Shown here: positions 34,501 to 45,845 of the stretch, piece by piece | How positions within the stretch are numbered: the stretch's first letter is position 1 | How the letters are laid out: each line of letters begins with the position of its first letter | NCBI GenBank assembly: GCA_002007465.1 | Contig: LNAC01000336.1 | Location: forward strand, 1,547,105 to 1,611,104 | Reading direction: 5' to 3' | DNA from: Ailurus styani | Taxonomy: Eukaryota > Chordata > Mammalia > Carnivora > Ailuridae | Length of the DNA stretch: 64,000 nucleotides | Made by a program: the position numbers and the translations under genes | The notes under the pieces: generated by a model | Databases searched by the model: none | Told to the model about the DNA's origin: nothing | What the model saw: the letters and a program-made list of their open reading frames with translations, nothing else

Positions 34501-35325
34501 TTAAAAGTGTGTGTGTATTATAAATGTTGCTTACTTACACAAACCTTAGATATTATCAAAATACAATTGACATAATAGGTCACTTCCAATCTTCTATACC
34601 CATTTAATTTCTTGCCACTAGCTGATAACCTGGAATCATGTATGTGGCTGATAACTTTAAACTCTCTTTCTGTCCACATATACTTCTATGGCTCTAACCA
34701 TATCTCTATATTTCTACATTGATGGTACTAAAACCATGGTCCCTAGGTGATAATGCCCTCCTTTTTTGGTGGACTTTACAAAGAGTTAAGTAGTTAGTTA
34801 TCTAATAGCGTGGTTTGTAAAGTGATGATAATACATCCTTGCCCCCAAATAATCTCCCTGATACTTGAAATACCACAAGTACTGCTTTATTCCTTTAAGG
34901 TAAGTATCATCCCCTTCATTCTTCTTCATTGAAATGCAAATCTTTCTGGTTAGGATTTGCATTTTAATTAAGCCCCTAATGCTTCAGCATTAATGAGTTT
35001 ATCTAAGACTTTCTTCTTGACAGAAAGGTACAAGGCTAACTGAAAGGCCTTTGATCATTTGGGGAAAATGTGAGACATACATGTGTTACTAAAAATAGTG
35101 ACAAAACACACAGATTAGGGACAAAGCTATGTAACAGATTTACTCTAGAGACTTCACAATCTCACAGAATGTTGATGGGATCTATCACTTCCCTTCTCTT
35201 TTCTACATTTTAGTCTCACACTTCTCATTCTTGCCCGGAAGGACCTAACCAACTCACTGGCTTAATGAACTTACCTATAAAATGTTGCCCTCTGCTTTCT
35301 ATAACCTTTATGATGTCCCTACTTT
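34500..35325. other. Unique block
   Basis: No gene or named repeat. The right end carries a direct repeat TTATGATGTCCC (35308-35319 and 35324-35335), the second copy of which became the L1 target site. Confidence 0.5.
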
Positions 35326-35538
35326 ATGATGTCCCCTGGGTTGCAAGGGTGATTTAATATTCACAAACCAATGAATGTGATACATCACATCAATAAGAGA
35401 AAGGATAAGAATCATAGGACCATTTCATTAGATGCAGAGAAAAGCATTTGACAAAGTGCAATGTCTGTTCATATTTAAAAAAACCCCAAAGAAGTAGGTT
35501 TAGAGGGAACATACCCCAACACAATAAAGACCTTATAT

Positions 35539-35747
35539 GGGAGCACTTAGGTGACACAGTCTGTTAAGAGTTGGACTCTTGGTTTGGGCTTTCATTGTGA
35601 TCTCAGAATTGTGATCTCAGGTCATGAGATCAAGCCCTGTGTTGGGCTCCACACTCAGCATGGTGTCTGTTTGAGACTCTCTCTCCCTCTGCCTCTGCTC
35701 CTCTCCCCTGCTCTCTCTGTCTAAAATAAATAAATAAATATTAAAAA
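35539..35747 (+). mobile_element. CAN SINE (old, diverged) nested in L1
   Basis: Head GGGAGCACTTAGGTGACACA, TCATGAGATCAAGCCCTGTG, TTGGGCTCCACACTCAGCAT and an AAATAAATAAATAAATATT tail. Flanks ACCTTATAT on both sides form a short duplication. It carries an internal direct repeat ATTGTGATCTCAG at 35594-35606 and 35608-35620. Confidence 0.9.
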
Positions 35748-37401
35748 AAAAATAAAACCTTATATAAAAACCCACATCTAACATTATCCTCAATGGAGAA
35801 AACCTTAGATCCTGTCCCCTAAGATCAGGGACAAGATAAGGATGTCCAGTCTCACCTCTTTAATTCAACTTACTACTAGAAGTCCTAGCCACAGCAATTA
35901 GACAACAAAAAGAAATAAAAGAGATCCAAATCAGTAAGAAAGAAGTAGAACTTTCACTATTTGCAGATGACATGATACTATATATAGAAAACCCAAAGGA
36001 ATCCACCAAAAAAAATGCTAGAACTGATAAACAAATTCAGTAAAATTGCAGAACACAAAATCAATGTATAGAAATCTGTTGCATTTCCACACACCAATAA
36101 TGAATCAGCTGAAAAAGGAATTAAGGAAGCAATCCCATTTATAGTTACACCAAAAATAATGTGATACCTAGGAAAAAAACCTAACCAAAGAGGTGAAAGA
36201 CTATACTCTGAAAACTACAAAGAACTGATTGAAAAAAAAATTGAAGAGGACACAAAAGACATTCCATGTTCATGGATTGGGGAACAAATATTGTGAATAT
36301 GTCTATACTACCCAAAGCAATCTACACATTCAATGCAATCTCAATTAAAATACCAAGAACATTTTTCACAGAACTAGAACAAATAACCTTAAAATTTGTA
36401 TGGAAACACAAAAGAGCCTGAATAGCCAAAGCAATATTGAAAAAGAAAGGCAGAGATGAGGCATCATAACTCCAGACTTCAAGCTATATCACAAAGCTGT
36501 AGTAATCAAACAGTATGGTACTGGCACAAAAATAGGCACATAGACCAATAGAACAGAATAGAATACCCCAAAATAAACCCACAACTGTATGGTCAATTTT
36601 TGACAAACGGGAAGGAATATGCAATGGGAATAAGCAGTCTCTTCAACAAATGATGCTGGGAAAACTGGACAGTAATATGCAAAAGAATGGAATTGGACCA
36701 CTTTCTTACACCAAATATAAACTAAATTCAAAATGATTTAAAGACCTAAATGTGACACAGGAAAACATCAAAATCCTAGAAGAGAACACAGGCAGTGACC
36801 TCTTCGACTTGGGCCATAGCAACTTTTTTCCAGATATGTCTCCTGAGGCAAGGGAAACAAAAGCAAAAATGAACTCTTGGGACCACATCAAAATAGAAAG
36901 CTTCTGTACAGCAAAGGAAATAATCAACAAAACTAAAAGGCAACCTTTGGAATGGGAGAAAGTATTTGCAAATGACATTTGGTGAATGTATCCAAAATAT
37001 ATAAAGAATTTATACAACTCAGCATCCAAAAAACAAATAATAAAATTAAAAATGGGCAGAAGACATGAACAGACATTTCTCCAAGAAGACATCCAGAAGA
37101 CCAACAGACATATGAAAAGATGCTCAACATCACTTACCATCTCTGAAATACAAATCAAAACTACAATGAGATATCACATCACACCTGTCAGAATGGCTAG
37201 AGGTCAACAACACAAGAAACAACAGGTGCCGGTAAAGATGTAGAGAAAAAGGAACACTTGTGTACTGTTGGGAATGCTAACTGGTGCTTCCACTGTAGAA
37301 AACAGTATAGAGGTTCCTCAAAAAGTTAAAAATAGAACTACCCTACAACCCAGGAATCATACTACTGGTTACTTACCCAAAGAATATGAAAACACTAATT
37401 T

Positions 37402-37408
<7 letters not shown>

Positions 37409-37458
<50 letters not shown>
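37409..37458. repeat. (TA)n microsatellite inside L1
   Basis: About 25 TA units. The array joins GGGATATATA, upstream in the L1 C-terminus, to TATAATGGAATATCATTCAG, which in related L1s lies well downstream. The intervening L1 DNA is therefore missing. Confidence 0.95.
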
Positions 37459-37460
<2 letters not shown>

Positions 37461-38169
37461 GGAATATCATTCAGCCATAAAAAAGAATGAAATCTTGCCA
37501 TTCACAATGACCTGGATAGAGTTAGGGAGTAGAGTACTAAGTGAAATAAATCAATCAGAGAAAGACAAAATACTCTATGATTTCACTCATATGTAGAATT
37601 TAAGAAACAAAAAAAATGACCAATGGGAAAAGAAAGAGAGAAAAGCACAGACAAAGACAGAGAAACCAAGAAACATACTCTCAACTACAGAGGAACAAAC
37701 TGATGGTTACCAGAGGGGCAGAGGGTGAGGTGATGGGTGAAATAGGTGGTGAAGATTAAGAAGTGCACGTGTGATCAGCACTGAGTGATGTATGGAAGGG
37801 TTGAATCACTATATTGTACATGTGACACTAATATAACACTGTATGTTGACTAACTGGAATTAAAATAAAAACAAAAAAAATGATGTCCCCACTAGTCAAT
37901 TTAGTAATTTCCTTCAATATAACGTTGTGATGGAATTCCAAAATCCTGGGTCTCAGAAGAACTCCAGATGTTCCTAATATTTTAGTAAAATTTTAGAATA
38001 TCTTTGACTCTCTAAATTCTCATTGATAAAATAAGAAAAATAATAATTATAAAAAATGAATATAATAATATCTACACATTTAGCTCACAGATTTCTATAT
38101 AGGATCAAGATGAATAAAGTCTATATAAATATCTTGTAAAATACAGTGATCTACTTATATATGTTAATG

Positions 38170-38650
38170 TAGATGTTTGTCATTGCAGGTAATAATAAAT
38201 CTATATCAAACTAGCTTAAACAAGAGGAGTAGCTGTTTGCTCGTATTGATAGAAAGTGTAAAATTTAAAAGTTTTAGGCTCAATTCTATCAAAGTTTTGC
38301 CTGAATTACACTATTATTGTCTTACTATCCCTGCCATCCTCTGAATGCCAGTTTCATCCTCAACTTGGTGTCTTCAGATCACAAAGCACCTGCCAGTAGC
38401 AAATTGATCTACCTCCTTTCTCAAAAACTTCCAGGGAGTGTGGGGAGAGAAAGTCAAATTTCATAACCATCAAATGTGTTTCTGGGTGTCATGATGGTTG
38501 TCTACCACTGAAGCTTGCTGACCATCTCTGTATGAAGAGTGTCATACACTGATTGGCATAGACTTTCACTGTCCATACCATAGAAGTGATGAGATTACCT
38601 AGACTGGCTTAAGTCAACCAGAACCTGTCTCTGGGAATAATGTCAATCCT
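38170..38650. mobile_element. Possible ancient LINE 3'-end-like repeat
   Basis: CTAGCTTAAACAAGAGGAGT, GCCATCCTCTGAATGCCAGT, CACTGATTGGCATAGACTTT and TAGACTGGCTTAAGTCAACC resemble, in order, a common ancient mammalian repeat with TAGCTTAAGCAA and GATTGGC landmarks. The family name is uncertain. Confidence 0.35.
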
Positions 38651-38734
38651 ACCAAATTCCAGTGAAGATGCATGAAATGCTTATATCATTTATAATTTTA
38701 TATCAGTTGGCATCTACAGATTGTTTTATTATTT

Positions 38735-38815
38735 TTTCAACAATACTAACTATACAACTATTATTATCACTATTACTGCTACTTATACTATACTACTATT
38801 ACTATTTCTACCACA
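38735..38815. repeat. Degenerate ACT/ATT trinucleotide-rich tract
   Basis: Mixed ACT, ATT and TAC triplets (ACTATTATTATCACTATTAC). Imperfect simple sequence. Confidence 0.6.
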
Positions 38816-38819
38816 GTTA

Positions 38820-39416
38820 CAGTATCTTTCTAGGAAATGAAAAGCAGTTATGCATGTATAGTACTGTCACTACTTTTTAAGGACAGTGAATATACAGTTG
38901 ATCTAATTGCATTGCAAAATGAGGTTTTACTATCAGTATATGTTAGAATATATTTGTTTTTTAACTCAAAGAAGTCTTTCCCCCTGTTTGTTAATTAATC
39001 CTTGGGACACATTATGGTGGCATCTTTTCATGAGAGTTGAAGTGATTATTTTCAAATTAAGCTTGCCTCTTCTCTTTATTCACTGATGGACAATTTGTCT
39101 TAGAAATTCATTGCAATTGGTTTGATAAACAGAATCAAAATGAACGTAGTAGAGAAACACATAATTTGTGGAAGCTGAGGAATCATGTCTGTTTTTATTT
39201 AAGTACCCTTAAACAAAATGAAAGAATCAATAAAGTGTAATTTCTGGAGGGTGTTTGAGACAGATTTCTGGTTTTAGAATGTTCAAAACTCTGTCATGAC
39301 CCCTTCCTATTATGACAATTCTGATTCTATAAATTTATGAATAGAGAACATGGCTGGTGAGAAATGTGGAGCATTTGGTTGAAACTTTGAATATTGATAT
39401 TAACAGATACCATCTT
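38820..39416. other. Unique block
   Basis: No gene or named repeat is visible. Confidence 0.45.
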
Positions 39417-39432
39417 AAAAATCACAAATAAG

Positions 39433-39624
39433 GTGTGCCTGGGTGGCTCAGTGGGTTAAAGCCTCTGCCTTCGGCTCAGGTCATGATCTCAGGGTCCTGG
39501 GATCGAGGCCCGCATCGGGCTCTCTGCTCGGCAGGGAGCCTGCTTCCTCCTCTCTCTGCCTGCCTCTCTGCCTACTTGTACTCTCTCTCTCCTCTGTGTC
39601 AAATAAATAAATAAAATCTTTTAA
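39433..39624 (+). mobile_element. CAN SINE (mustelid-type), sense
   Basis: Full-length copy with CTGCCTGCCTCTCTGCCTAC and an AAATAAATAAATAAAATCTT tail. A 16-bp target-site duplication with one mismatch (AAAAATCACAAATAAG) lies at 39417-39432 and 39625-39640. Confidence 0.97.
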
Positions 39625-39859
39625 AAAAATCACAGATAAGATGCTGAAACCCATAAACAATATATTTGGAAGCATCTAATCTTGGCAACAACCCTATGAA
39701 GTAGGAAAGAATGGATTCAGAAGCTCATTCTACATCGAGGCACTAAGTCTTCAAAACAAATCTAATTCCATTCACCATCTCAGAGTCTACAGATGGTGGC
39801 AACCTATTCTTGAATTGGAGAAGATGATATATGCAACCCGTTCTTTAAAAACAACAACA

Positions 39860-40070
39860 GGGGCACCTAGGTGGCTCAGTGGGTTAAAGCCTCTGCCTTC
39901 CACTCAGGTCGTGATCTTAGGGTCCTGGGATCGAGCCCGAATTGGGCTCTTTACTTGGCGGGGAGTCTGCTTCCTCCTCTCTCTGACTGCCTCTCTGCCT
40001 ACTTGTGATCTCTCTCTTTCTGTGTCAAATAAATAAATAAATAATCTAAAAAAAAGAAAAGGAAAAAATA
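39860..40070 (+). mobile_element. CAN SINE (mustelid-type), sense
   Basis: Head GGGGCACCTAGGTGGCTCAG, GATCGAGCCCGAATTGGGCT and body TCTGACTGCCTCTCTGCCTA, with an AAATAAATAAATAAATAATC tail grading into A-rich sequence. ACAACAAC words on both sides make the exact duplication ambiguous. Only 235 bp separate it from the previous SINE, and both point the same way. Confidence 0.93.
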
Positions 40071-40091
40071 CAAACAACAACAACAACAAAA
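40071..40091. repeat. (CAA)n simple repeat
   Basis: About six CAA units form the distal part of the SINE tail and target-site region. Confidence 0.85.
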
Positions 40092-40099
40092 GAATATAA

Positions 40100-41210
40100 A
40101 ACTACTACATATGTTGAATATTTTGAAACAAGAAGAGCCTGGAAGACTTGTTACACAATGTCAGTGATTAATAAATAAGTGCTGAAGATACAAGTAGCAT
40201 TATAGAATTGGGTAATTTGTAAAAGAAATAAAGATTCAAATTTAAAAGATATTATGATGGAAGTATTAATAGAGTGTGGAGACTGACTAGAGGTGAAAAA
40301 GCAGAGGTAAAGGAAAAGAGTCATTTATGACTTCAAGGCAATAGGGGAATAAGATAATGTCACACACACACACAAATAAATTGAACAGAAATGCTACTTT
40401 TAATAGAAAAGTAAAGATACAGATTTTAACTGGGGTGATTTTAAGATGACAAAGGACTTCAAGGTAAACCATTTTAGCGAATAGGAACCCTAAAAGAGAT
40501 TTTAAAATGATATGTATAAGGGGTTCACAGATTTAACAAGTTGTAAGGGACAACAATATTTTTGTGACCAATCTTCTCTTTTGTCATCATCACTTTTATG
40601 AGAATAGACCATTCACACACATGATTTCGTAGGATTTATAAAATATTACATTAATCTCACATTAGACTTAATTGTTTGAACTCTGGGCAGCTAACAAAGC
40701 TTGGCCAATCAATATTTTCCCCAGGAATTTGGAGTTGGGACTAAGCAGTTCCAGGACAGCCTGGCTGATGTCCCTAAAAAAAGAGATAAAAATAGCCAGC
40801 GATACCTATTTTCCATGATGGGCATTGGTAAACAAAGAAAACTTGCCTGAAGTGAAAACAAAGAATAAAACAGATGTATAAAGAGAAACAGAGACAAGGG
40901 ACAGAGAAAGAGGATTCTGTGCCCTGAAACACTATTTCAGTCTATTTTTGGGGTCAAGATATAACTCTGCTCTTTGAATTCTTGGAGACATCATATATCC
41001 CATTAATAAATGGTTAGATATCCCATATTCTAATAATAAATGGTTCTCTTTATGTAAATAGGTTTGTCAGATTTGGCCAATAAAATTTCAGAACTCCTAG
41101 TTACTTATGAAGTTAGGGTAAACAATGAGTACATTTGTTTTAGTATATGTATGTCCCATGCTATATTTGGAGTATAATTATACTTCTAAAGGAAAGACCT
41201 GTAACTGTTG
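40100..41210. other. Unique block
   Basis: No gene or repeat is recognised apart from a short CACACACACACA run near 40361-40374. Confidence 0.45.
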
Positions 41211-41217
41211 TTTATCT

Positions 41218-41620
41218 TGTTAAAATATAAGCTGAGGCATATTAAAAATTTTAAGAGTTCATTTGAGTAAAAATCAATTCATATTAGATAGCATCCAATC
41301 TAGTAGATCGAAAGGAGGTCTGAGGACTTGTACAAAATGAAAGACTTTTATAGGCAGAAGGAACCAGGAACAAGGAAGTTATACCAGGCCAAAAAAGCAA
41401 GCAGGTTGGTTATTGCAAAATTACTGTCCTTTAGGAGATGGCAGGGGTCTATCAGGCAGGTAGGTTACCTGACTAATGCTGATTATATGATTCCTGATTG
41501 ACTGGTTTAAGATTCTGTTTCTGGGAGAGCTGAAATTGCAATTAAGTTAAGTCTTGGATTGATGATTCAAGGCTTAGCCTAAGCAACTTCATTTTGGGTG
41601 TATTATACTGTTTCTTAACA
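41218..41620 (-). mobile_element. Solo LTR (ERV1-like), antisense, with perfect 4-bp TSD
   Basis: A 403-bp element begins TGTTAAAATA and ends CTTTCTTAACA-like (TTTCTTAACA), with TG...CA termini. ATCT sits immediately outside both ends (41214-41217 and 41621-41624). Read on the minus strand it carries a TATA box CCTATAAAAG (41345-41354) about 130 bp before its 3' end and a CCAAT-like GTCAATCAG further upstream. This is the layout of a retroviral LTR with short R-U5. There is no internal retroviral sequence on either side, so it is a solo LTR. Family not named. Confidence 0.68.
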
Positions 41621-41954
41621 ATCTGAATTTCACTATTAACTGGGTAGACTGTATTTCATATAGCAATTCTATATGTGAGCCATTTAGAGTTGGTTACCGT
41701 TGTTTCCAACCAAAATACTCTTAAAATTGAATTGTTGCAGTTAATGAGAAATGATGGTGTTTCTGAGGGAGGGAATAAGACAAGTCTGAGAACTGAGTCT
41801 TAGGGAAAGAACCATAATCAATTCTGTGATCTCCTAATTTACTGACCTCCCTGAGCATTGGAATGTCTATCATTGGTCAAGTAATCATATTGTCAATTTA
41901 AAAATAAGAAAGAAAAAGTGCTTATTTTTCACATAACTTATACTTGAGTCTTCA

Positions 41955-42065
41955 TCAACTTCAAAAACCTTGATAATAGAGACCATGTAATTTGTGTGTG
42001 TTTCCCACAGCACCTAACTCAGGTCTGGCCACACAATGAACACTAAATAAATACTAGTAAGATTG
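41955..42065 (+). mobile_element. L2 3'-end fragment
   Basis: GATAATAGAGACCATGTAAT, CCCACAGCACCTAACTCAGG and AACACTAAATAAATACTAGT match the terminal L2 phrase (summary order: gagg-accatg, cagcacct, aataaat). Confidence 0.6.
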
Positions 42066-42269
42066 AAGTTCTCATCATATAGATTACAGGCATAATTAGC
42101 TCTCTCTTTTTCTGTGCTGGTTTTTGCTCCCTATGCCCTAAACTACATTTGAAATTCTTTGAAAGTCGAGAAGCCTTAGAGGACCTCACAGTGTTATAAT
42201 AGCATTAAAATGAAGAGGAAGAAAGAGGTCTGGGGAGGGGTGGGAAACAAAAGCCCAAAGAAAAAAACC

Positions 42270-43170
42270 TGAAAGAAAGCCCAGCCTTTCTCAACTAAAC
42301 GCTTCAAGCTCTTGCTTCAGCCTCTGCAGGCAGCAATTACATTCCAAAGGAAAATGTTTTACAATTGTAATTACACATAATAGGAGGAATGTATTTTTCC
42401 TTCATCCTACTCCCATGGCGAGTCAATTTAATTTTTAAATACAAGAGACATAATTGATTTTAGCCCTAGATTAGCACTGAAAATGATCTATATGTGTTCT
42501 CGCTAATGGAACAAGAGAATTGTCCTCCTCAGAGACTTTTACCCAAACCTGTACATGCAACAATTACTAGAGTTTGACAAGTTCGTGTGCAACGGGAGGG
42601 GTGCAGGAGGGAAACACCCCACTGATTAACAACTGAGCAAAATAATTAATATTATGCTCTTCCCAGTTAATTATGGATTAGGCACAAATATATTATCATC
42701 ACAGAGGCCACAAAGTGATGAGACTGCCTGGAGGTGCCTTGTCCTGTTCCCCAGAAAATGGGTTTCCTCTGAGGGTTCCAGGGCAAACCCATTTCTCAAT
42801 GGGGCTCTCATGGAAGGGGGTGGATCAGAGGGGGGACTCATTTTCCCTAGTAATGACAGACCTATCTCTTTTTCTGGCAATGGTTTTCCCACCTGCCCCT
42901 CTACCAGGCTGCCATGCAGCTGATGGGTAAATAGAATTGGAATCGCTCAAGGCAAAGCTGCAAATAGGTCATTTATACCCTGCCATTTCACTATCAAAAT
43001 CTGCCTTTAAGCACAACTTCAGAGTCCAATTCCTGCTCTCACCAAGTCGTCAACTAATCTCCCCTAAAGCAGGATTAGTAACTAGGATATTAGCTTTTAA
43101 GACTATAATTCCCAGGTGTGTTTGCATTTTAATCAATGACTGCAGGGAGGCAGATTTGGCATGGCTATAT
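42270..43170. promoter_or_regulatory. Candidate conserved non-coding (enhancer-like) block
   Basis: Unique, repeat-free and compositionally mixed. A cluster of homeodomain-type TAAT/ATTA cores lies between 42360 and 42685 (for example AATAATTAATATTATG at 42641-42656 and GTTAATTATGGATTAGG at 42666-42682). A GC-richer stretch follows (42720-42930). A 103-codon frame (42937-43248) and frames near 42654-42930 exist in several phases on both strands, so coding is not favoured. This is inferred from composition and motif density only. Confidence 0.3.
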
Positions 43171-43189
43171 CCCTGGAAACATAGTGTGG

Positions 43190-43345
43190 AGGCCTATGGT
43201 CCAATCCAGACCCCTCCATTGACCAACCACGCAATTTCCAAGTTGTAAAATAGGATTATATCCACCTCATGAGATTGTTGTGATAATCAAGAAAATTACA
43301 TAATATATTGTAAAAGTCACTAGCATAGTGTTCAATACCTTTGAA
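43190..43345 (+). mobile_element. MIR SINE relic, sense
   Basis: TTTCCAAGTTGTAAAATAGG, TCCACCTCATGAGATTGTTG and TGATAATCAAGAAAATTACA follow the MIR 3' half. Confidence 0.7.
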
Positions 43346-43399
43346 TGTGTCTCATTCTGGGGGTGGGGGTGGAATCCTCTAGTCCCGAAGGAATGAAGC

Positions 43400-43500
43400 T
43401 ATGGTGATGGTGGTATGTGATCCTGGGAAAGTCACTTCACCTGTTTAGGGCTTCAGCTGTATCACCTTTAAAGGAATTGCTTATTTACATGATATCTAAG
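43400..43500 (+). mobile_element. MIR SINE relic, sense
   Basis: TGATCCTGGGAAAGTCACTT and CACCTGTTTAGGGCTTCAGC match the MIR core (CCTTGGGCAAGTCACTTAAC-like). A second, partial copy close to the previous one. Confidence 0.6.
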
Positions 43501-43504
43501 ATTC

Positions 43505-45360
43505 TTTCACCTTATAAAATTCCAAGATTTAATTTCTGCAAACTAATAGTGTTCTCCTTAATAGCACACAAACATGTGAGGTTGTACAAGTGCAGGAACC
43601 CAGTTCTTCAGTCATGAATGGAGACAGTCTTTCAAAACATTTATTCAAATATGACTAACTCTTGAAAATAGACTGTGTTCGGGCTCAGGGCATTGCAGTT
43701 GACAGAAATAGTGTGAACAATGTGTTGGCATTTGTTTGCTTGTTTTGTTTTTGTGGGGAAATGGAATGAGGAAAGAGCTAAAGTAACAATAAATTCTCAA
43801 CTTCAGCTGGCCAGATAGCTAATTCAGAAGTCTTGCCTTTGTTGTACTGTTTGACAGCCCAAATTCCAGATAGATTTGGATATACAGTAAAATCTCACCA
43901 CCAACTGAACTTTTCCTCTCTGATGTATCATATCACCCTACCACGTGATTTTACATCATTCAAAATGTGTCATTTTATGGACATTCTGAGACATGGAAAG
44001 ACACATGTGTTTCTGTTTGTGTGTGTGTGTGTCCATGTGTGTATTTGTCACATGTCTGTGTGTCTGTTGGCATATGACTATGTGTGTGTGTGTCTACTGT
44101 ATCTGTTTGTATTCCCGGAAGGACTACATTTGGTAGATGTAGACATCACATAATGTCTTTAATACTGGTGGATGTATAATATATAGGAAATTGTTTGTAT
44201 TCCTAGGAAAGCACTAGAGCCTACAATTCACTGACTAGCTAAATTGCTTATGAGTGCTTTGATGTACCAATAATGTTCAAACTCACACACCCAAGTACAC
44301 TCACAAGAGTTTCAGATGGCAGTAAACTGGGCCCATGAAACACTCCAACCACTAAGACAAATGGGAAGTCATGTAAAAAAAAAAAATTTCCATCCCAAAT
44401 AAAATGACCAGATTCCTTCAAAATCAACTGACTAGTCCAATGCCCCTTTATTTTTTCTTTTTTGTGTAAATGAATTCCCAAGAAATACAGAAGATTCTAA
44501 GGGCTGAAAAATTCCAAGATGAGCAATTATGTATATTCTGCTCAAACTGCTCATATGTAGGCAGAAACAGTGGTCATTTATTTGACAAGATATTAGAAGC
44601 AATTTTCTCCTTGAAGAACTTGAATTTCCCACCTTTCTCACCTGGATGAATAGGCTTGAAGGATATTAATGTATCTTTAATGGCTTAGAATTAAAATTGG
44701 GTAGAAATAGGAATTATTTGTGAGCAAACCAACATTTTGCCATTTTATTGTAGGGAAAATTGAGATCCCAAATAAATCAATCAAATGCTCCCTTGTCAGG
44801 AGCATGGACCCTAATAACCCTGTACTCTTCATTTTCAATCACTGACCTGTGACAAACCAAAACAATGATAATGGAGTAAGTGTTTTAAATCTGTATTTGA
44901 AGGGGGATCAGAGAGTCCTTGATATCTGGGGTAGAATTAAACATTGAGTGCACTCTTTGTATCATTTAAGCAACAAATTAATTAAAATGGCTTTGCTTTT
45001 TGAAATCATGATTTGAATGGCAAGGTCAAGGTTGTGTAAAAAGATAACTATACATTGGAATGGAGAAAAGAGGGTCAGTGAATGAATGGACTGCCTCTCA
45101 TGGGCAAAAAATCACACCTATTTTCTTTGAGTGGGCATTCCAAAAGTAAGTTTCAGGATCACTTACGGCTTGCATTTACAAGACAATCACTACCAGACTC
45201 AAAGAAATACACTTCTTTCTCTAAATATTTTGTATTCTAGTTTGTTGGCAATCTGCCTCTTTGATATCTCCTGCATGCTACCTTTCTGTGGCATTTAGCT
45301 TCCTAAGTAAGAATATGTGAAGACCTGGTCATGGCTAGGACCTCTTAGGAATCCAGGTGA
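43505..45360. other. Unique block with GT-rich tract
   Basis: A degenerate GT/TG-rich stretch lies at about 44010-44095. No gene is recognised; a 106-codon frame (43833-44153) reads partly through the GT tract. Confidence 0.45.
44010..44095. repeat. Interrupted (GT)n tract
   Basis: Several GTGTGTGTGTGT runs separated by CCATGTGTG, TTTGTCACATG and similar interruptions. An ageing microsatellite. Confidence 0.8.
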
Positions 45361-45364
45361 TACT

Positions 45365-45515
45365 AATTTCCTTTGTCTCCCTCTTCCTTTTAGAATATAA
45401 GCTTCTTAAGAAATATGACTTACATCTTATTTTAATTCTCCACAGCTCTTAACATGATGTCGTTTAGATAATAGGCAATCAATAAATATTAGTTGAATCA
45501 ATGAATTCATGTCTA
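45365..45515 (+). mobile_element. L2 3'-end fragment
   Basis: TTTAGAATATAAGCTTCTTA, GAAATATGACTTACATCTTA and ATAGGCAATCAATAAATATT, then GTTGAATCAATGAA, is the classic L2 3' terminal order. Confidence 0.75.
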
Positions 45516-45654
45516 TCCAGGGTTAAGAGTGCAAGAAGGCATTGAGTGGCCAAGCGATTAAGAGAAGCCTGCTTCTACAAGGGTGGAAACTGGATTATTG
45601 GCTTCATTAACACCTGAATGACTGGATTGATTGCTAGCTACCAAGATAAGAAAT

Positions 45655-45845
45655 TTTCTCTGCCCCAGGTACTGTGTTTAGCAGTTTTCATAAATTATAT
45701 ATTCACAGGAAACCTGAAAAGTAACTTCATTTTATAGAGAAGGAACTCAGGCACAGAATGAACGATTAAGTAACTAGACCAAGGTCGCACAGTGAGCAAG
45801 TGTCAAGAGTCAGAAATTCTATGACAATGCAGTTGCCTCTACCTC
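45655..45845 (-). mobile_element. MIR SINE relic, antisense
   Basis: CCAGGTACTGTGTTTAGCAG, CATTTTATAGAGAAGGAACT, CAGGCACAGAATGAACGATT and AAGTAACTAGACCAAGGTCG match MIR read backwards. Confidence 0.8.

Larger units (their letters stand above)
35337..37879 (+). mobile_element. L1, 5'-truncated within RT domain, with nested SINE and (TA)n
   Basis: Begins in ORF2 reverse-transcriptase DNA and runs to a 3' UTR ending AACTGGAATTAAAATAAAAA and an A tail. The catalytic box reads [12 protein letters not shown] at about 35957-35992, with FADD at 35960-35971. Decayed C-terminal frames at 36752-36985 (including NIKILEENTGSDLFDLG) and 36986-37243 are in the same phase, separated by a stop. An 11-bp target-site duplication ATGATGTCCCC lies at 35326-35336 and 37879-37890 (the first A shared with the tail). 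A SINE (35539-35747) interrupts it. Multiple stops make it non-functional. Confidence 0.93.

Noticed and set aside
35960..35971. FADD reverse-transcriptase box as evidence of an active L1
   Set aside because: The surrounding ORF2 has stops and indels, lacks its 5' half and is split by a SINE; it cannot be active.
36706..37158. 150-codon antisense frame resembling a membrane protein
   Set aside because: It is the reverse complement of L1 ORF2 C-terminal DNA and not an independent gene.
39433..40070. Two same-strand SINEs 235 bp apart, considered as a segmental duplication
   Set aside because: They have different heads, bodies and target sites, so they are independent insertions.
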